A DNA stretch of 64,000 bases from Petaurus breviceps papuanus. Its lineage: Eukaryota > Chordata > Mammalia > Diprotodontia > Petauridae. Position 1 is the stretch's first letter. Each line of letters starts with the position of its first letter. Below the pieces are notes generated by a model, which was not told where the DNA came from, did not search any database, and worked only from the letters and a program-made list of their open reading frames with translations. Location of the stretch: contig JAMXIF010000224.1 in NCBI GenBank assembly GCA_028583685.1, positions 925,448-989,447 of the forward strand, in the 5' to 3' direction. This document shows positions 55,241 to 64,000 of this stretch, piece by piece. The position numbers were made by a program, and so were the translations under genes.

Positions 55241-55384
55241 TTTTGCTGTTTCTATCTCACTCTATTGCCATGAGTGTTCCCCCACCCCAGGCTCTGTCCT
55301 GGGCCCTTTTCTCTCCTCTTTCTAAAGGCTCTCTCTTGGTGATCTTGGCAGCTCCTGTGGCCTTAGTTATCACCATTGTCCAGA

Positions 55385-55545
55385 TGGGCTTGGAGTCTAA
55401 AGGCCAAGGTTCAAATCCCATGTTTGCCACTTACTCCGTGTGAGTATTCCACGCAAGTATTTAACTTCTCTGAGTCTCAGTTTCCTCGTCTTTAAAATGA
55501 AGGGGTTGAACGTGACGGCTTCCAGCTCTCCATCTATGATCCCAT
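55385..55545 (+). repeat. MIR SINE in L2
   Basis: 'ccaaggttcaaatcccatgt', 'gtctcagtttcctcgtcttt' and 'ctccatctatgatcccatga' are clear. Confidence 0.88.
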
Positions 55546-56394
55546 GATTCACAGCTCTATATACTCAACTCTCGGCATTCCTAACCTCCAACCCTGCCTC
55601 CCCAACTGCCCATTAGATCTCTACATATGTATGTCCTACAGATACCTCAAGCTCCCACGTCTGAAACGGACCTCATCCTTTCCTCCCTTCTTCCCAACAT
55701 CCTTATTTCTATCCAGGGCACCATTATCTTTCCAGGCACCCCCATGGACAGCGTCTGAATCTCCCCTGCTTCTTCTGTCTCTCGTACTCTGCCCCACATC
55801 AAATCAAATGTCAAGTGTGGTCAAGTATTTCTCCCCAACATCTCTCCCATCTGTCTCCTCTTTGCCACAAACACTGTCGACGTGCTGGTTTCTGGATCTG
55901 GTCTCCATCACTTATCACTCATGCCATCACAATCATTTTCCTGCTTCCTTTATTTCCCCTGTCTAATCTATCCTCAACACATTTATCAAAAAGAAGCTTC
56001 TGAAGGCACATCCGATCATGATGCCACTTCCCTACTCCAAAGCCTTACACACAACTCCCTGATGCCTTTAGCATAAAATGGAGTCTTTTCATCCTACCAT
56101 TGAGATCTGCCTCTAGCCTGTCCTTCCCAGTGAATTCCCATTCCTCCCCTGTACACACTCTCCATCAGAGCTGTGTTGGCCCCCTCACGGTTTTTCAGAC
56201 CAGGCGCTCTGTGTCTTCTCTGACATCTCCTCACCTGTGCTTCTTAGAATCCCGAGGTCCCTGCAAACTCAACTTAGGGGCCCTTCCCTCCAGGAAGCCT
56301 CCCTTTATCCCCTTACTTGTTAAATGCTTCCTGCTTCCTCAGATTATCTTGTCCTTGCTTGTTTAATCTTTCGTTATGGCAATAACAATAATAA

Positions 56395-56640
56395 TAGCTA
56401 ACATTTTCCTAGCACTTTAGCCATATTATTCCATCTGGTCCTCACAATAACCCTGTGAGGTATGGGCTATCTTTATTTTTACAATATTATAATAATATTG
56501 TTGCTATTTTATAGATGAGGACATTGAGAAGTGATGTGACTTGCCTAGGGTGACTTGGACAGCTATGGAGTACCTGAGACAGGATTTGAACTCAGGTATT
56601 CCTGCATCCAACATGCTCTCCCCTATGCCCTCCAGCTGTC
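56395..56640 (-). repeat. MIR SINE in L2
   Basis: 'tttatagatgaggacattga', 'gacttgcctagggtgacttg' and 'gatttgaactcaggtattcc' fit antisense MIR. Confidence 0.85.
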
Positions 56641-57144
56641 TCTAGGTAAGTTCCTGAAGGCCAAGGACTATATTTAATTTTCATCTTCATATCCTCAGTA
56701 CTTAACAAAGAACCTTGTAGATAGTAAGGACTTACTATAGATTTCTTTGAAAAATAAACCTGGATTTATTGAAAAAAATAAAGAAGGAGGTTGGGGTACA
56801 CTGACCACATAGACGGGATTGTGTCAAACATCTCTCAGTTGAAGCTGCTTGTTTGTTTGGGCTACATCTAAGGCCTTCCACTAAAAAGCTCCTCTTTTCT
56901 GGAATCTCCCGTGTTCCGTCCCCTTTTCACTACGGCCTTGATGACCCGTCTCCACTGCCTCCTGCTCGTCACACCAGAAAGGAGACCTATCAGGTGCACC
57001 TGTGTGAGAATGTCCCCCTCCCCCCTTGTTGGACTCCATGAGCTGCCCCACTGTTGGCATGTTGGGAACCCATCTCTACCCCATATGGATAGGATGAGTG
57101 AGGGAGAACTGGGGATATGAAGTCTGAGGGCATTGGGGGACTTG

Positions 57145-57300
57145 GAATCTGCATACTTGGATTCAAATACTTGCTCAACAACTTGTTTTCTGTGCAATGT
57201 TGGACAAAGAATCCCCCCCTTCCCGTGGGCTTCTCTAAAATAAGGAGGTTAGACTCAATGCATCTGCGGCCCCTTCCAGTTCCGAGTTTCTGAGCCCATG
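57145..57300 (+). repeat. MIR SINE
   Basis: 'tacttggattcaaatacttg', 'tctgtgcaatgttggacaaa' and 'atctgcggccccttccagtt' fit MIR. Confidence 0.75.
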
Positions 57301-57659
57301 TTCTGTCCTTTTGTGCTCACCCTCTGGCCTAAAAGCCATCAAACCCAAGGTTCTGGCTGCCTCCCTGGTGGGATCCTTGATTGGCCCTGCTCCTGGCCCG
57401 GCTGTCTCATGTTAGGCCTTGGGCCTTCCTTGTGTGAGTTAAAACATGCTGTAATAGAGTTCTGCTGCTTTGTGCCTGGCTGGCCTGCCTGACCTGCTTT
57501 GTGACAGCTTCTTTTAAGTCCCCCAACTGCAGTGGCAGCCGGAGACAGAGAGGAAGGCTCTGAAAGAGCGAGCTGCATTGGCGTTACAAAGTCTTGGAGG
57601 CAAGTATGAAGGCTGGTGAATAGGCTGTGTGATGAATGAGCCTGGTGAGCCCTTGCAAA

Positions 57660-57900
57660 GCCTTCAGATCACAGAATGTCAGCACCGGAAGGAGGCCACT
57701 GGGAGGAAGAGGGGAAATCTCTGGCTCTGAATTAGGAGACACGATTCAGATCCCAGCTCTTGTCTTTAACGAGATGTGGGGCCTTGGGGAAGTGACTCTA
57801 TCTCTTTGGGATTCAGCCTTGCTTCTCTAAAAAGAGAAGAGTGGATTATTAGGTGGCTCCCAGAATCCTTTCTGGCCCTAAACTTTGTAATCCTTTGAGA
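57660..57900 (+). repeat. MIR SINE
   Basis: 'gattcagatcccagctcttg', 'ggccttggggaagtgactct' and 'ggctcccagaatcctttctg' fit a diverged MIR. Confidence 0.65.
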
Positions 57901-58029
57901 GCCCCCCTTGTTAAGCAAGGGGAGGCCACAACTTTGGCCTTCTGATCTTTTCACAGCATCCTGATATCTTTTGTAAGAAGAGCCATGTGGGGTCTAGGAA
58001 ATGGGAGGAGAAAACATTTCCCACAGGTT

Positions 58030-58560
58030 AATTTTTTCAAGGACTACCTTTTCTTCTCCAGGCCAATGCCCCCGCATATCTCTCGTTGTCCATCATGTGG
58101 CACAGTCTCTGGCCTCCCTCACCAACCTGGCTGCCCTCCTCTGGACTCTTCCCAACTAGACAATCTCCTTCCTAAAGTCTGTCCCCAGGCCCTGAGCGTG
58201 ACACTCCAAATGGTTCTGAGCAGGGCAGAGAACAGAAAGACTGCCCTCCTAAACCTTGTACAGCTCTTCCTCCTTGCCTTCCTCAGCCTAGACTCTCACG
58301 GGGTTTTCAGCCGCCATATTTAGCATTCATTTTCATGAGCACTCTTGCCTAGCCTTGTGCTACAAATGAAGTGGATTTTTTTGAACCCAGGTAGTATTCT
58401 TTAAATCTCCGTTAAATTTTGTCTTCTTCAGTTTATCCTGTTGAGATTTTTTTTTGGGGGGGGAGGGATCCTAATTTTTCATTTAGACACATGAATATTC
58501 TTCCCAACTTTGGGTGACCATCTATTGAATAAACATAATTATTATGGGAACCTTCATTTT
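58030..58560 (-). repeat. L3/CR1 LINE 3' UTR
   Basis: 'tgccctcctctggactcttc', 'ctgagcgtgacactccaaat' and 'ccgttaaattttgtcttctt' are in the order of the antisense CR1/L3 UTR seen at 6865-7400. Confidence 0.7.
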
Positions 58561-58657
58561 CAAGGGAAACTCTGTAAAGACTTAACCCAGCAGAAAAAGG
58601 GGGGCTGGGGGTTCATTTGAACCAAGTTACAGTTCAACACTGGCAACAAGCAAACCA

Positions 58658-58723
58658 AACCACATAAAGTGAGCTGTACACCCCACTCCCTGAAGCATCG
58701 AGCCGACGAGTTCCTGTGTGGTT
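58658..58723. promoter_or_regulatory. Paired RUNX-type motifs upstream of the candidate exon
   Basis: AACCACA at 58658-58664 is the complement of TGTGGTT, which occurs directly at 58717-58723. The two face opposite ways about 60 bases apart, 150-200 bases upstream of the candidate exon. Seven-base motifs occur by chance, so only the position makes them notable. Confidence 0.3.
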
Positions 58724-58859
58724 AACATGCGATTGCCTGGCTAACAGACGGCACTCCCGAGGAGGGGGGATGTGTGCACACGTGTGTTAGGGAGGGTGGG
58801 GTGAGTCCAGGACCCGCCGTTCTCGTCAATGGGGGTGCACTAATGCTCAGCTCCAGGAG

Positions 58860-58984
58860 AGAGCGAGGTGGCATGGAGTCCTGAAAGAGAGAGAATTATA
58901 GCGTTGGCTGCCATCATCTTCCTCTTTGCAAAGGTGGACTACGGGAAGCCAGGAAGCAGAGCCAGCCTCAGCTGCCCAGAAAAG
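58860..58984 (+). other. Candidate 5' untranslated exon, possibly GRAP2
   Basis: The sequence 'ggaagccaggaagcagagcc' followed by 'tcagctgcccagaaaag' ends at a strong donor, AAAAG|GTATGT, at 58984. It lies about 8.4 kb from the ENTHD1 promoter on the opposite strand. In human, GRAP2 (a haematopoietic adaptor also called GADS) starts divergently from ENTHD1 at a similar distance, from memory. GGAA (ETS-type) motifs are present in the exon and two RUNX-type motifs lie upstream. No GRAP2 coding exon (protein start MEAVAKFDF) was found before the window ends. The left limit is approximate. Confidence 0.35.
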
Positions 58985-59039
58985 GTATGTCATACACATT
59001 AGCAAGTTGTGTCACTGTTATTTCATCGGGCTATACTTA

Positions 59040-59330
59040 TTCCCTCTGCTTAGACTCAGAGAACAGGACCAAGAACAGTGAGTGAAAGTTACAGGAAGTC
59101 TCAGTGTCAGAGGGAAACTCTTCTAACAATCAGAATTGTCCAAAAATGGAACGTGGTACCTTGGGAGGTAGTGAGTTTCCTGTCCTTTCAGGTCCGCAAG
59201 CCAAGGGTGCGTGACTACTTGTCAGCGCGTAAAATTTGAGATTTCTCTGGGGAGACAGATCACAGCAGATAGCCACAGTGGTCCCTTCTAACTCTGAAAT
59301 TTGGTGATTCTAGGACTGGATCATCTGACA
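59040..59330 (+). repeat. L3/CR1 LINE 3' end
   Basis: 'cagaattgtccaaaaatgga', 'ttgggaggtagtgagtttcc' and 'agtggtcccttctaactctg' are the CR1/L3 end. Confidence 0.75.
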
Positions 59331-59879
59331 GCATTCAATAATTTTGTAACTCACTTGCCTCACATACAAGTCACTCCTCATTGAAACAAACCCCAAGTGT
59401 GGTTTAAACTCTTCTGTCTTACCAAACTCCAGTTCCACCCATCTTATTCCTTCAGCTTGGCAGGTCAGGGGGCTCTGCAGAGACTTATGTTCACTGGCAT
59501 GATGTTTATTGATATATGGTTTCTAAGGAAGGTCCCCTCAAAGAAGGCTCATTTGTCCAAAATGAACGCTGAGCAAAGATTCCTTATGAGCACAATCACG
59601 GAACAGGGAGTCCCCAGAATTGTATCCACAAATTCTGGGATTTTAGTTGTGTTTGCTGTGGACCCATTGCTTCACATTTGTTTTCTCATCTATAAAATGG
59701 AATAAATGAAGATTCTACCACCTATCTCACAGGATTATTGTAAAAATGCATCATGAACAAAATGTCATTTCAATGTCAGTTATTAATATCTAGTGGGATA
59801 CACATCCATGCTCCAAAATACCATTGAAACTAGGTATGTCTGACTGTATGAGGAGCAGCCTCATTTTCCTGTCTCTGGG

Positions 59880-60145
59880 AACCCCAGTACATAGGCTACA
59901 ACTCTGGCTGTCAAGTCAGGAGACCCAGCTTCAAATCGCCTCTTTGTGTGACCCTGGGCAAGGCATTTCATCTCACTGGGCCCATTAAATGTAGTAGATT
60001 AGATGGTCTCAAGGTTCCTTCTAGCTCTAGAATTATGTATGACCCCATAGTAGTGGTCACACATGCTTTCTAGGTCTCAGTTTCCCCACTTGTAAAATGA
60101 GGAAGTTGGACTAGATGTCTTTTCAAATTCTCTATGTAGGAGCCT
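59880..60145 (+). repeat. MIR SINEs, two overlapping fragments
   Basis: 'tttgtgtgaccctgggcaag' with 'gatggtctcaaggttccttc', then a second 'ggtctcagtttccccacttg'. A further MIR 3' core is at 59680-59740. Confidence 0.8.
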
Positions 60146-60159
60146 GCGACTTGGGGGAA

Positions 60160-60330
60160 ACATGGAAAGCTCATTCCTGTTGCCCCCAGGGCAGAATTTA
60201 AGCCAACAGTGGAAAGGCAGAGGATCTTTGCATCCCCAGGGCCTAACCCAGTGCCTGGCTTAGAATAGGCATTTAATAAGTGCCTATTGGCCTAGATTAA
60301 ATTGAATTCAAGTACTTGGGAAAATAGATA
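60160..60330 (+). repeat. L2 3' end
   Basis: 'taacccagtgcctggcttag' and 'aataggcatttaataagtgc' are L2 tail. Confidence 0.75.
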
Positions 60331-60379
60331 CAAGAGAGATTCGATTTATGTTTGATTTCTTCTGCTTGGTCCCATGGAT

Positions 60380-60555
60380 CAGAACCCTGAGCAGTGGGAG
60401 TAAAGAGGAGGAAGTTACAAAAAGGTCAGTCTAGGTCCGATGACAGGAGAGATTCCCTGACAAATGGAGCTGTCCAAATGCAGGGCTGGCTGCCTTAGGA
60501 AGTTGTCATTAGAGGGTTTGAAGCACAAGACCAATGGAGCCTCCCAATCTCAAAA
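60380..60555 (+). repeat. L3/CR1 3' end fragment
   Basis: 'acaaatggagctgtccaaat' and 'ggctgccttaggaagttgtc' match the same CR1/L3 block as 59130-59180. Confidence 0.65.
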
Positions 60556-60720
60556 TTCAGCCAGCCTGTGATCTAGGTTTGGATCCTGGCTCTGCTTCTA
60601 CTACCCATGTGACCAAGTCACACCAGTCACTTTATCTTTTAATTTCCTTATCTATAAAATAGCAGAGTTGGGCCAGATGCCCCCCAATGCTCTCCCTGGC
60701 TCTGGTTCTATCAACATAAG
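60555..60720 (+). repeat. MIR SINE
   Basis: 'gtttggatcctggctctgct', 'cagtcactttatcttttaat' and 'gttgggccagatgcccccca' fit MIR. Confidence 0.8.
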
Positions 60721-60721
60721 T

Positions 60722-60930
60722 TGCTGTCTTGTCATGATCTTGTTTAGACTTCTGTTACTTGTTTCATTGGTGTTGTGTCCCCCTCGCTCCCCAGTAGAAA
60801 GTAAGTTCCCTGAAGTCCCCGAAAAATTATTTTCCTTTTTTGTGGTTGTCCTGTATCGACAATGCCTAGCACAGGCCCTCAAAAATAGTAAGTGCTTAAT
60901 AAATAAATAAATGCTTGTTGAAATGGATCA
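60722..60930 (+). repeat. L2 3' end
   Basis: 'gtaagttccctgaagtcccc' and 'caatgcctagcacaggccct' with a terminal AATAAATAAATAAATGCTTG are the L2 end. Confidence 0.8.
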
Positions 60931-61099
60931 AAAAGGATCCCTGTTTTTCCTCCTTGCTGCTAGGTGAAAGGGTTACACAAGGAAATCTCAAAGCTTCTTT
61001 CCGTCTCTGATAGCTATGACTGAAACATTTCAGCTGAAATCAAATAATGCTCATGTTCAGCAGACCCTAGGAGCAAGGTTATCAGCCCAGATCCCACCT

Positions 61100-61260
61100 T
61101 AGGATGGATGACCCTAGCGGCTTGGGATCTGGCAGGGCCCTCAGAGGGCTGTCACCTCCAACCCCTTCTTTTTACTTCTGAGGAAAGCTGAGGTCCAAGA
61201 AGGTGGAGGAACTTAGCCAAGGTTACCCAGGAAATAAGTCTCAGAGGGGGCTTTTAAACA
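61100..61260 (-). repeat. MIR SINE
   Basis: 'ttctgaggaaagctgaggtc' and 'cttagccaaggttacccagg' fit antisense MIR. Confidence 0.7.
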
Positions 61261-61554
61261 AAGGACCCCTCCGTCCTCTTGCCTTTTATATTTTCTCTGT
61301 GTCAGTATGCAAACCTGTGCTAAAGTTATACCATTTCTCCAGTCCAGCTTATCTTGGGAAAACAAGCCGAGGAACTGAGCATTCTTCCTTCTCCTTGTTC
61401 CTTCTCTTCCTGATAACTGGCTTTAAATAAATGTCCTGAAAACATCGTTGACTTAAAACAAAATTCTGCTTCCACACTAGACATTAGGCTCTTTATGACC
61501 AGATCATGCAAGTAAATGTATATGAAGGAATGTAGACACATAAAGTAAAATCGG

Positions 61555-61870
61555 CACAGTATAATGGAAAGCAGCCTGGATTTGGAGGGTAAAGACCTAG
61601 GTTCAAATGCCCTCTCTGCCACTTATGCATGTGACCTTAGCTGAATTACTTAGCCTCATGAGACCTAGTGTCTTCATCTCCCAATCTCTAAATGGAGGGG
61701 AGTTAGATGAGATGGCCTCTGTGGTCTCTTCCTGATCTCAATCTGTGATACTATAGTCATAAGTTAATTTATCTCTCTAAGCCTTAGTTTCCCCATCTGT
61801 AAAATGATTAGGAAACTGAGATGGTCTCTGGGATAATTTCCAGCTCCAAATCTATGATGATAAGTTGCAT
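61555..61870 (+). repeat. Two MIR SINEs
   Basis: 'cctaggttcaaatgccctct' with 'tgcatgtgaccttagctgaa', then a second 'ttagtttccccatctgtaaa' at 61785. Confidence 0.85.
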
Positions 61871-61949
61871 TCTAAGCCTACACATGGGGAAGACCAAGGA
61901 GTATATAGGCAGGCTGTGACAAAAAGCCCTAAAAGCCCCTATCAGCCCC

Positions 61950-62200
61950 CTACTGTTTGGGTTCAAATATGCTTAGTGTGATGCGGTCCCTCTGGGCCTC
62001 AGTTTCCTCCTCTGTTGCACCACATGACCTCTAACCTTCCAGCTCCAAGTCCATAATGCCATCTGCCACACCATCATCACTGTCACCCCGTGTGACCTTG
62101 GTCAAGTTGCTTGACCTCTCTGTGCATCAGTTTCCTCCTCTGTAAAACAAAGGGGCAGGCTGCCTTCCAGATCTGAGCTGAAGGGATGAGGACTCTCTGG
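61950..62200 (+). repeat. Two MIR fragments
   Basis: 'gggcctcagtttcctcctct' and, 110 bases on, 'tgtgaccttggtcaagttgc' with 'catcagtttcctcctctgta'. Confidence 0.8.
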
Positions 62201-62439
62201 AGACAGCAGAGAAGGCCAGGCTCCCCCAGGGGAGCAGCCCCTGGACCCAGTAAAGTCCTTTAACCCTTTCCATTTCCCGTGACTTCCTCATATGTAGCTC
62301 ATGGTTCTCTGGTTAGTATCTTCCTCAGACACCATGACAGGGCAGGAAGGCACATACATTTCTCAGAAGTACACCTCCATTTTACACAACCCCAATATGG
62401 CATGCAGGCAAACCCTTGCTTTTTATCAACAAGGGAAGA

Positions 62440-62720
62440 GGATAAGTATTTACTGTGTGCTGGGCACGGTGCTAAGCTATTATCATTCCCATTTCACAGT
62501 TGAGAAAACTGAGATTAAGTAGTAACTTGCCCAAGTCACAAATTCGTATGTGAAGCCAGACTTGAACTCTGGTCTTCCTGATTCCAGGCTCAGAGCTCTA
62601 TCCACCAAGCCACCAGGTACCTCAGAGGAAAACTGAGGCCCAGAAAGGTTACATAACTTACTCAAAGTCACAGGGAGTATCAGAGATAGGTTCTGAACTC
62701 AGGTCCTGTGCCTCCTGAAT
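62440..62720 (-). repeat. Two MIR fragments
   Basis: 'cccatttcacagttgagaaa' and 'cttgaactctggtcttcctg', followed by a second 'aggaaaactgaggcccagaa' unit. Confidence 0.8.
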
Positions 62721-62789
62721 ATGGAACAATGGATTTCCCAAATGTATACATGAGATGGGGAGACTCCCCTTCATATAGAAAATTAATCG

Positions 62790-63060
62790 GTCAATCAGCA
62801 AGCACTGATTAAGAATCTTCTGTGTGTCAAGTGCTAGGAACTGATTGTTCAAAGACAAAATGGAATACGGCCTGCCCTTGAGAAGCTTTCGTTCAGCTGC
62901 TGGCAGAGGGGAGATAAGTAAGCACCAATTAAATACAAGCCCAATCAATAAGCATTTATCTTAAATACCTACCAAGGGCCAGGCACTGTGCGAAGAACAC
63001 AAAGACAAAAAAGAGAAAGCCCCTGCCCTCAGGGAGCTTACCAGGGAGACAACTTACACT
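62790..63060 (-). repeat. Two L2 3' ends in tandem
   Basis: 'caatcagcaagcactgatta' and, at 62942, 'caatcaataagcatttatct' each start an antisense L2 end. 'gcccctgccctcagggagct' belongs to the second. Confidence 0.75.
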
Positions 63061-63109
63061 TAGGCACTTATCTAAGTATGTAAATATGTGTAAAGTGTGG
63101 TGTCAGGGA

Positions 63110-63220
63110 AAGAGGATTGGACTTGGCTTTGGGAGATAGCTCCATGACCCAATTGCAACACCCTGGCTGTGTGACATTGGCCTCGGTCCTTAACCGTCAG
63201 CCTACAAAGGGAGAGGGTGC
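63110..63220 (+). repeat. MIR fragment
   Basis: 'ggattggacttggctttggg' and 'tggctgtgtgacattggcct' are a weak MIR match. Confidence 0.5.
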
Positions 63221-63356
63221 TGCTTGTTTCATAGGGTTGCTGGCGGTAGAGAATGTTCTAATTGCTACAGAAATGGGAGCCATGATGAGCATGATGGAGG
63301 AGGGGAAGGGCAGAAAAGGAATAACCCTTTATATTGTACTTACCACGTGTCAGACC

Positions 63357-63591
63357 TGGGTAGCTGGGTGGCACAGTGGATAGAGTCACAGGCCTGGAGT
63401 CAGGAAGACTCGTCTTCACGAGCTCAAATCCTAGCTATGTGACCCTGGGCAAGTCACTTCGCCCTGTTTGCCTCAGTGTCCTCATCTGTAAAATGAGTCA
63501 GAGAAGGAAATGGAAAACCACTTCAGCATCTCTGCCAAGAAAACCCCAAGTGGGGTCGTGAAGAGTCGGCGTGACTGAAAAGTGACTGATT
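63357..63591 (+). repeat. Mar1-type SINE with 10-bp TSD
   Basis: Full order from 'gggtggcacagtggatagag' through 'gaccctgggcaagtcacttc' and 'ccaagaaaaccccaagtggg' to 'agagtcggcgtgactgaaaa'. The duplication GTGTCAGACC lies at 63347-63356 and 63592-63601. It is the best preserved Mar1 here. Confidence 0.93.
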
Positions 63592-63639
63592 GTGTCAGAC
63601 CCTGCACTAAGGGCTCTACAAACATCGTCTCCTTTACAC

Positions 63640-63860
63640 TCACGTTACTGTTGTTGGATTGAGTTCTTAGCCGCCCCCAGGACAGAAAGTGGAAAGATGA
63701 GATGGAAAAGGCTCTGGTGAGAAGAACCTTTTTATCTCCTTTCCTTTTGGTGACAACCTGCAAATTTATCGATGAAGAAAGCTTCCCTTTGAGGAAATGC
63801 CCTCCACCAGTGCAGATCACAACCTCTCTGCAGCTTAGAGGCGTGAATTTGCTTCAATCA
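63640..63860 (+). repeat. MIR-like SINE, marsupial variant
   Basis: 'gcaaatttatcgatgaagaa' and 'ctccaccagtgcagatcaca' match the variant whose other copy is at 5300-5540. Confidence 0.5.
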
Positions 63861-64000
63861 GGATGACCTGGGTTCAAATCCTGCTTCTGAACCACTGCTC
63901 CAGTGACCCTAGGCTAGTCACTCGGTCCCTCGGGGTGGCCCAGACAAAGCTCTCAGTCTGCATTGTCTTTATTTTACCCAGCTTGTATCTTTCTCCATCT
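63861..64000 (+). repeat. MIR SINE, cut by the window end
   Basis: 'gatgacctgggttcaaatcc' and 'tgaccctaggctagtcactc' are MIR core. Confidence 0.75.

Larger units (their letters stand above)
55245..56770 (+). repeat. L2 LINE with two MIR insertions
   Basis: 'ccaggctctgtcctgggccc' (RT PQGSVLGP region) and 'tctgaaacggacctcatcct' precede the UTR ('gcctctagcctgtccttccc', 'gctgtgttggccccctcacg') and the tail at 56650-56760. MIRs are at 55385-55545 (+) and about 56395-56640 (-). Confidence 0.75.

Noticed and set aside
58985-64000. GRAP2 coding exons
   Set aside because: No frame resembling MEAVAKFDF or an SH3/SH2 domain was found. The region is MIR, L2, L3 and Mar1.
1-64000. A novel defence, toxin or biosynthetic system
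   Set aside because: The window is a vertebrate gene with introns and repeats. No gene cluster, no unknown conserved protein and no unusual non-coding architecture beyond the items listed.

Overview
The window is mammalian, almost certainly marsupial, genomic DNA. The evidence is the repeat content: tRNA-derived SINEs with the box 'agGTGGCaCAGTGgATAGAG', Mar1-type SINEs whose tail reads 'gaagagtcgg..tgactgaa', ORF1-only half-L1 (HAL1) elements, and a deep background of MIR, L2 and L3/CR1 copies. One host gene can be supported. It is ENTHD1 (ENTH-domain-containing 1, an epsin-related protein), on the minus strand. Three coding exons (46299-46647, 21926-22165, 9086-9204) have matching splice phases and together encode residues 1-236. 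The remaining exons must lie to the left of the window. A 5' UTR part (46648-46806) and a probable non-coding first exon (donor at 50480) place the promoter in a CpG island at about 49.4-51.2 kb.

Layout from right to left, along ENTHD1 transcription. 51.3-64 kb is the intergenic side, packed with L2, MIR and CR1/L3 copies. A candidate plus-strand untranslated exon ending at 58984, with two RUNX-type motifs upstream, sits where the divergent neighbour GRAP2 would start in the human arrangement; this is inference. 49.4-51.2 kb is the CpG island, itself partly built from old MIR and L2 sequence. 46.8-50.5 kb is the first intron, poor in recognisable repeats. The first coding exon carries nearly the whole ENTH core. 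The 24.1-kb intron 22.2-46.3 kb holds two direct-oriented HAL1 elements (one full length with target-site duplications), large L2 copies in both orientations, a solo LTR, a hAT-type MITE with perfect 8-bp duplications and several SINEs. The 12.7-kb intron 9.2-21.9 kb holds an older HAL1 remnant interrupted by a dimeric SINE, plus L2 and MIR. 1-9 kb is the next intron, with an L2 interrupted by a microsatellite and a Mar1 SINE, and a long antisense L3/CR1.

The long open frames other than the ENTHD1 exons lie in repeats or GC-rich sequence, and I do not call them genes. I see no tRNA, rRNA, CRISPR or operon-like structure. The most interesting observations are nested insertions that give a relative age order, a dimeric tRNA SINE seen twice at precise duplicated target sites, a CpG island assembled from repeats, a strong-context upstream ORF in the ENTHD1 leader, and a pair of related sequences (17.4 and 43.5 kb) I cannot assign to a family. 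No previously undescribed biological system is evident.
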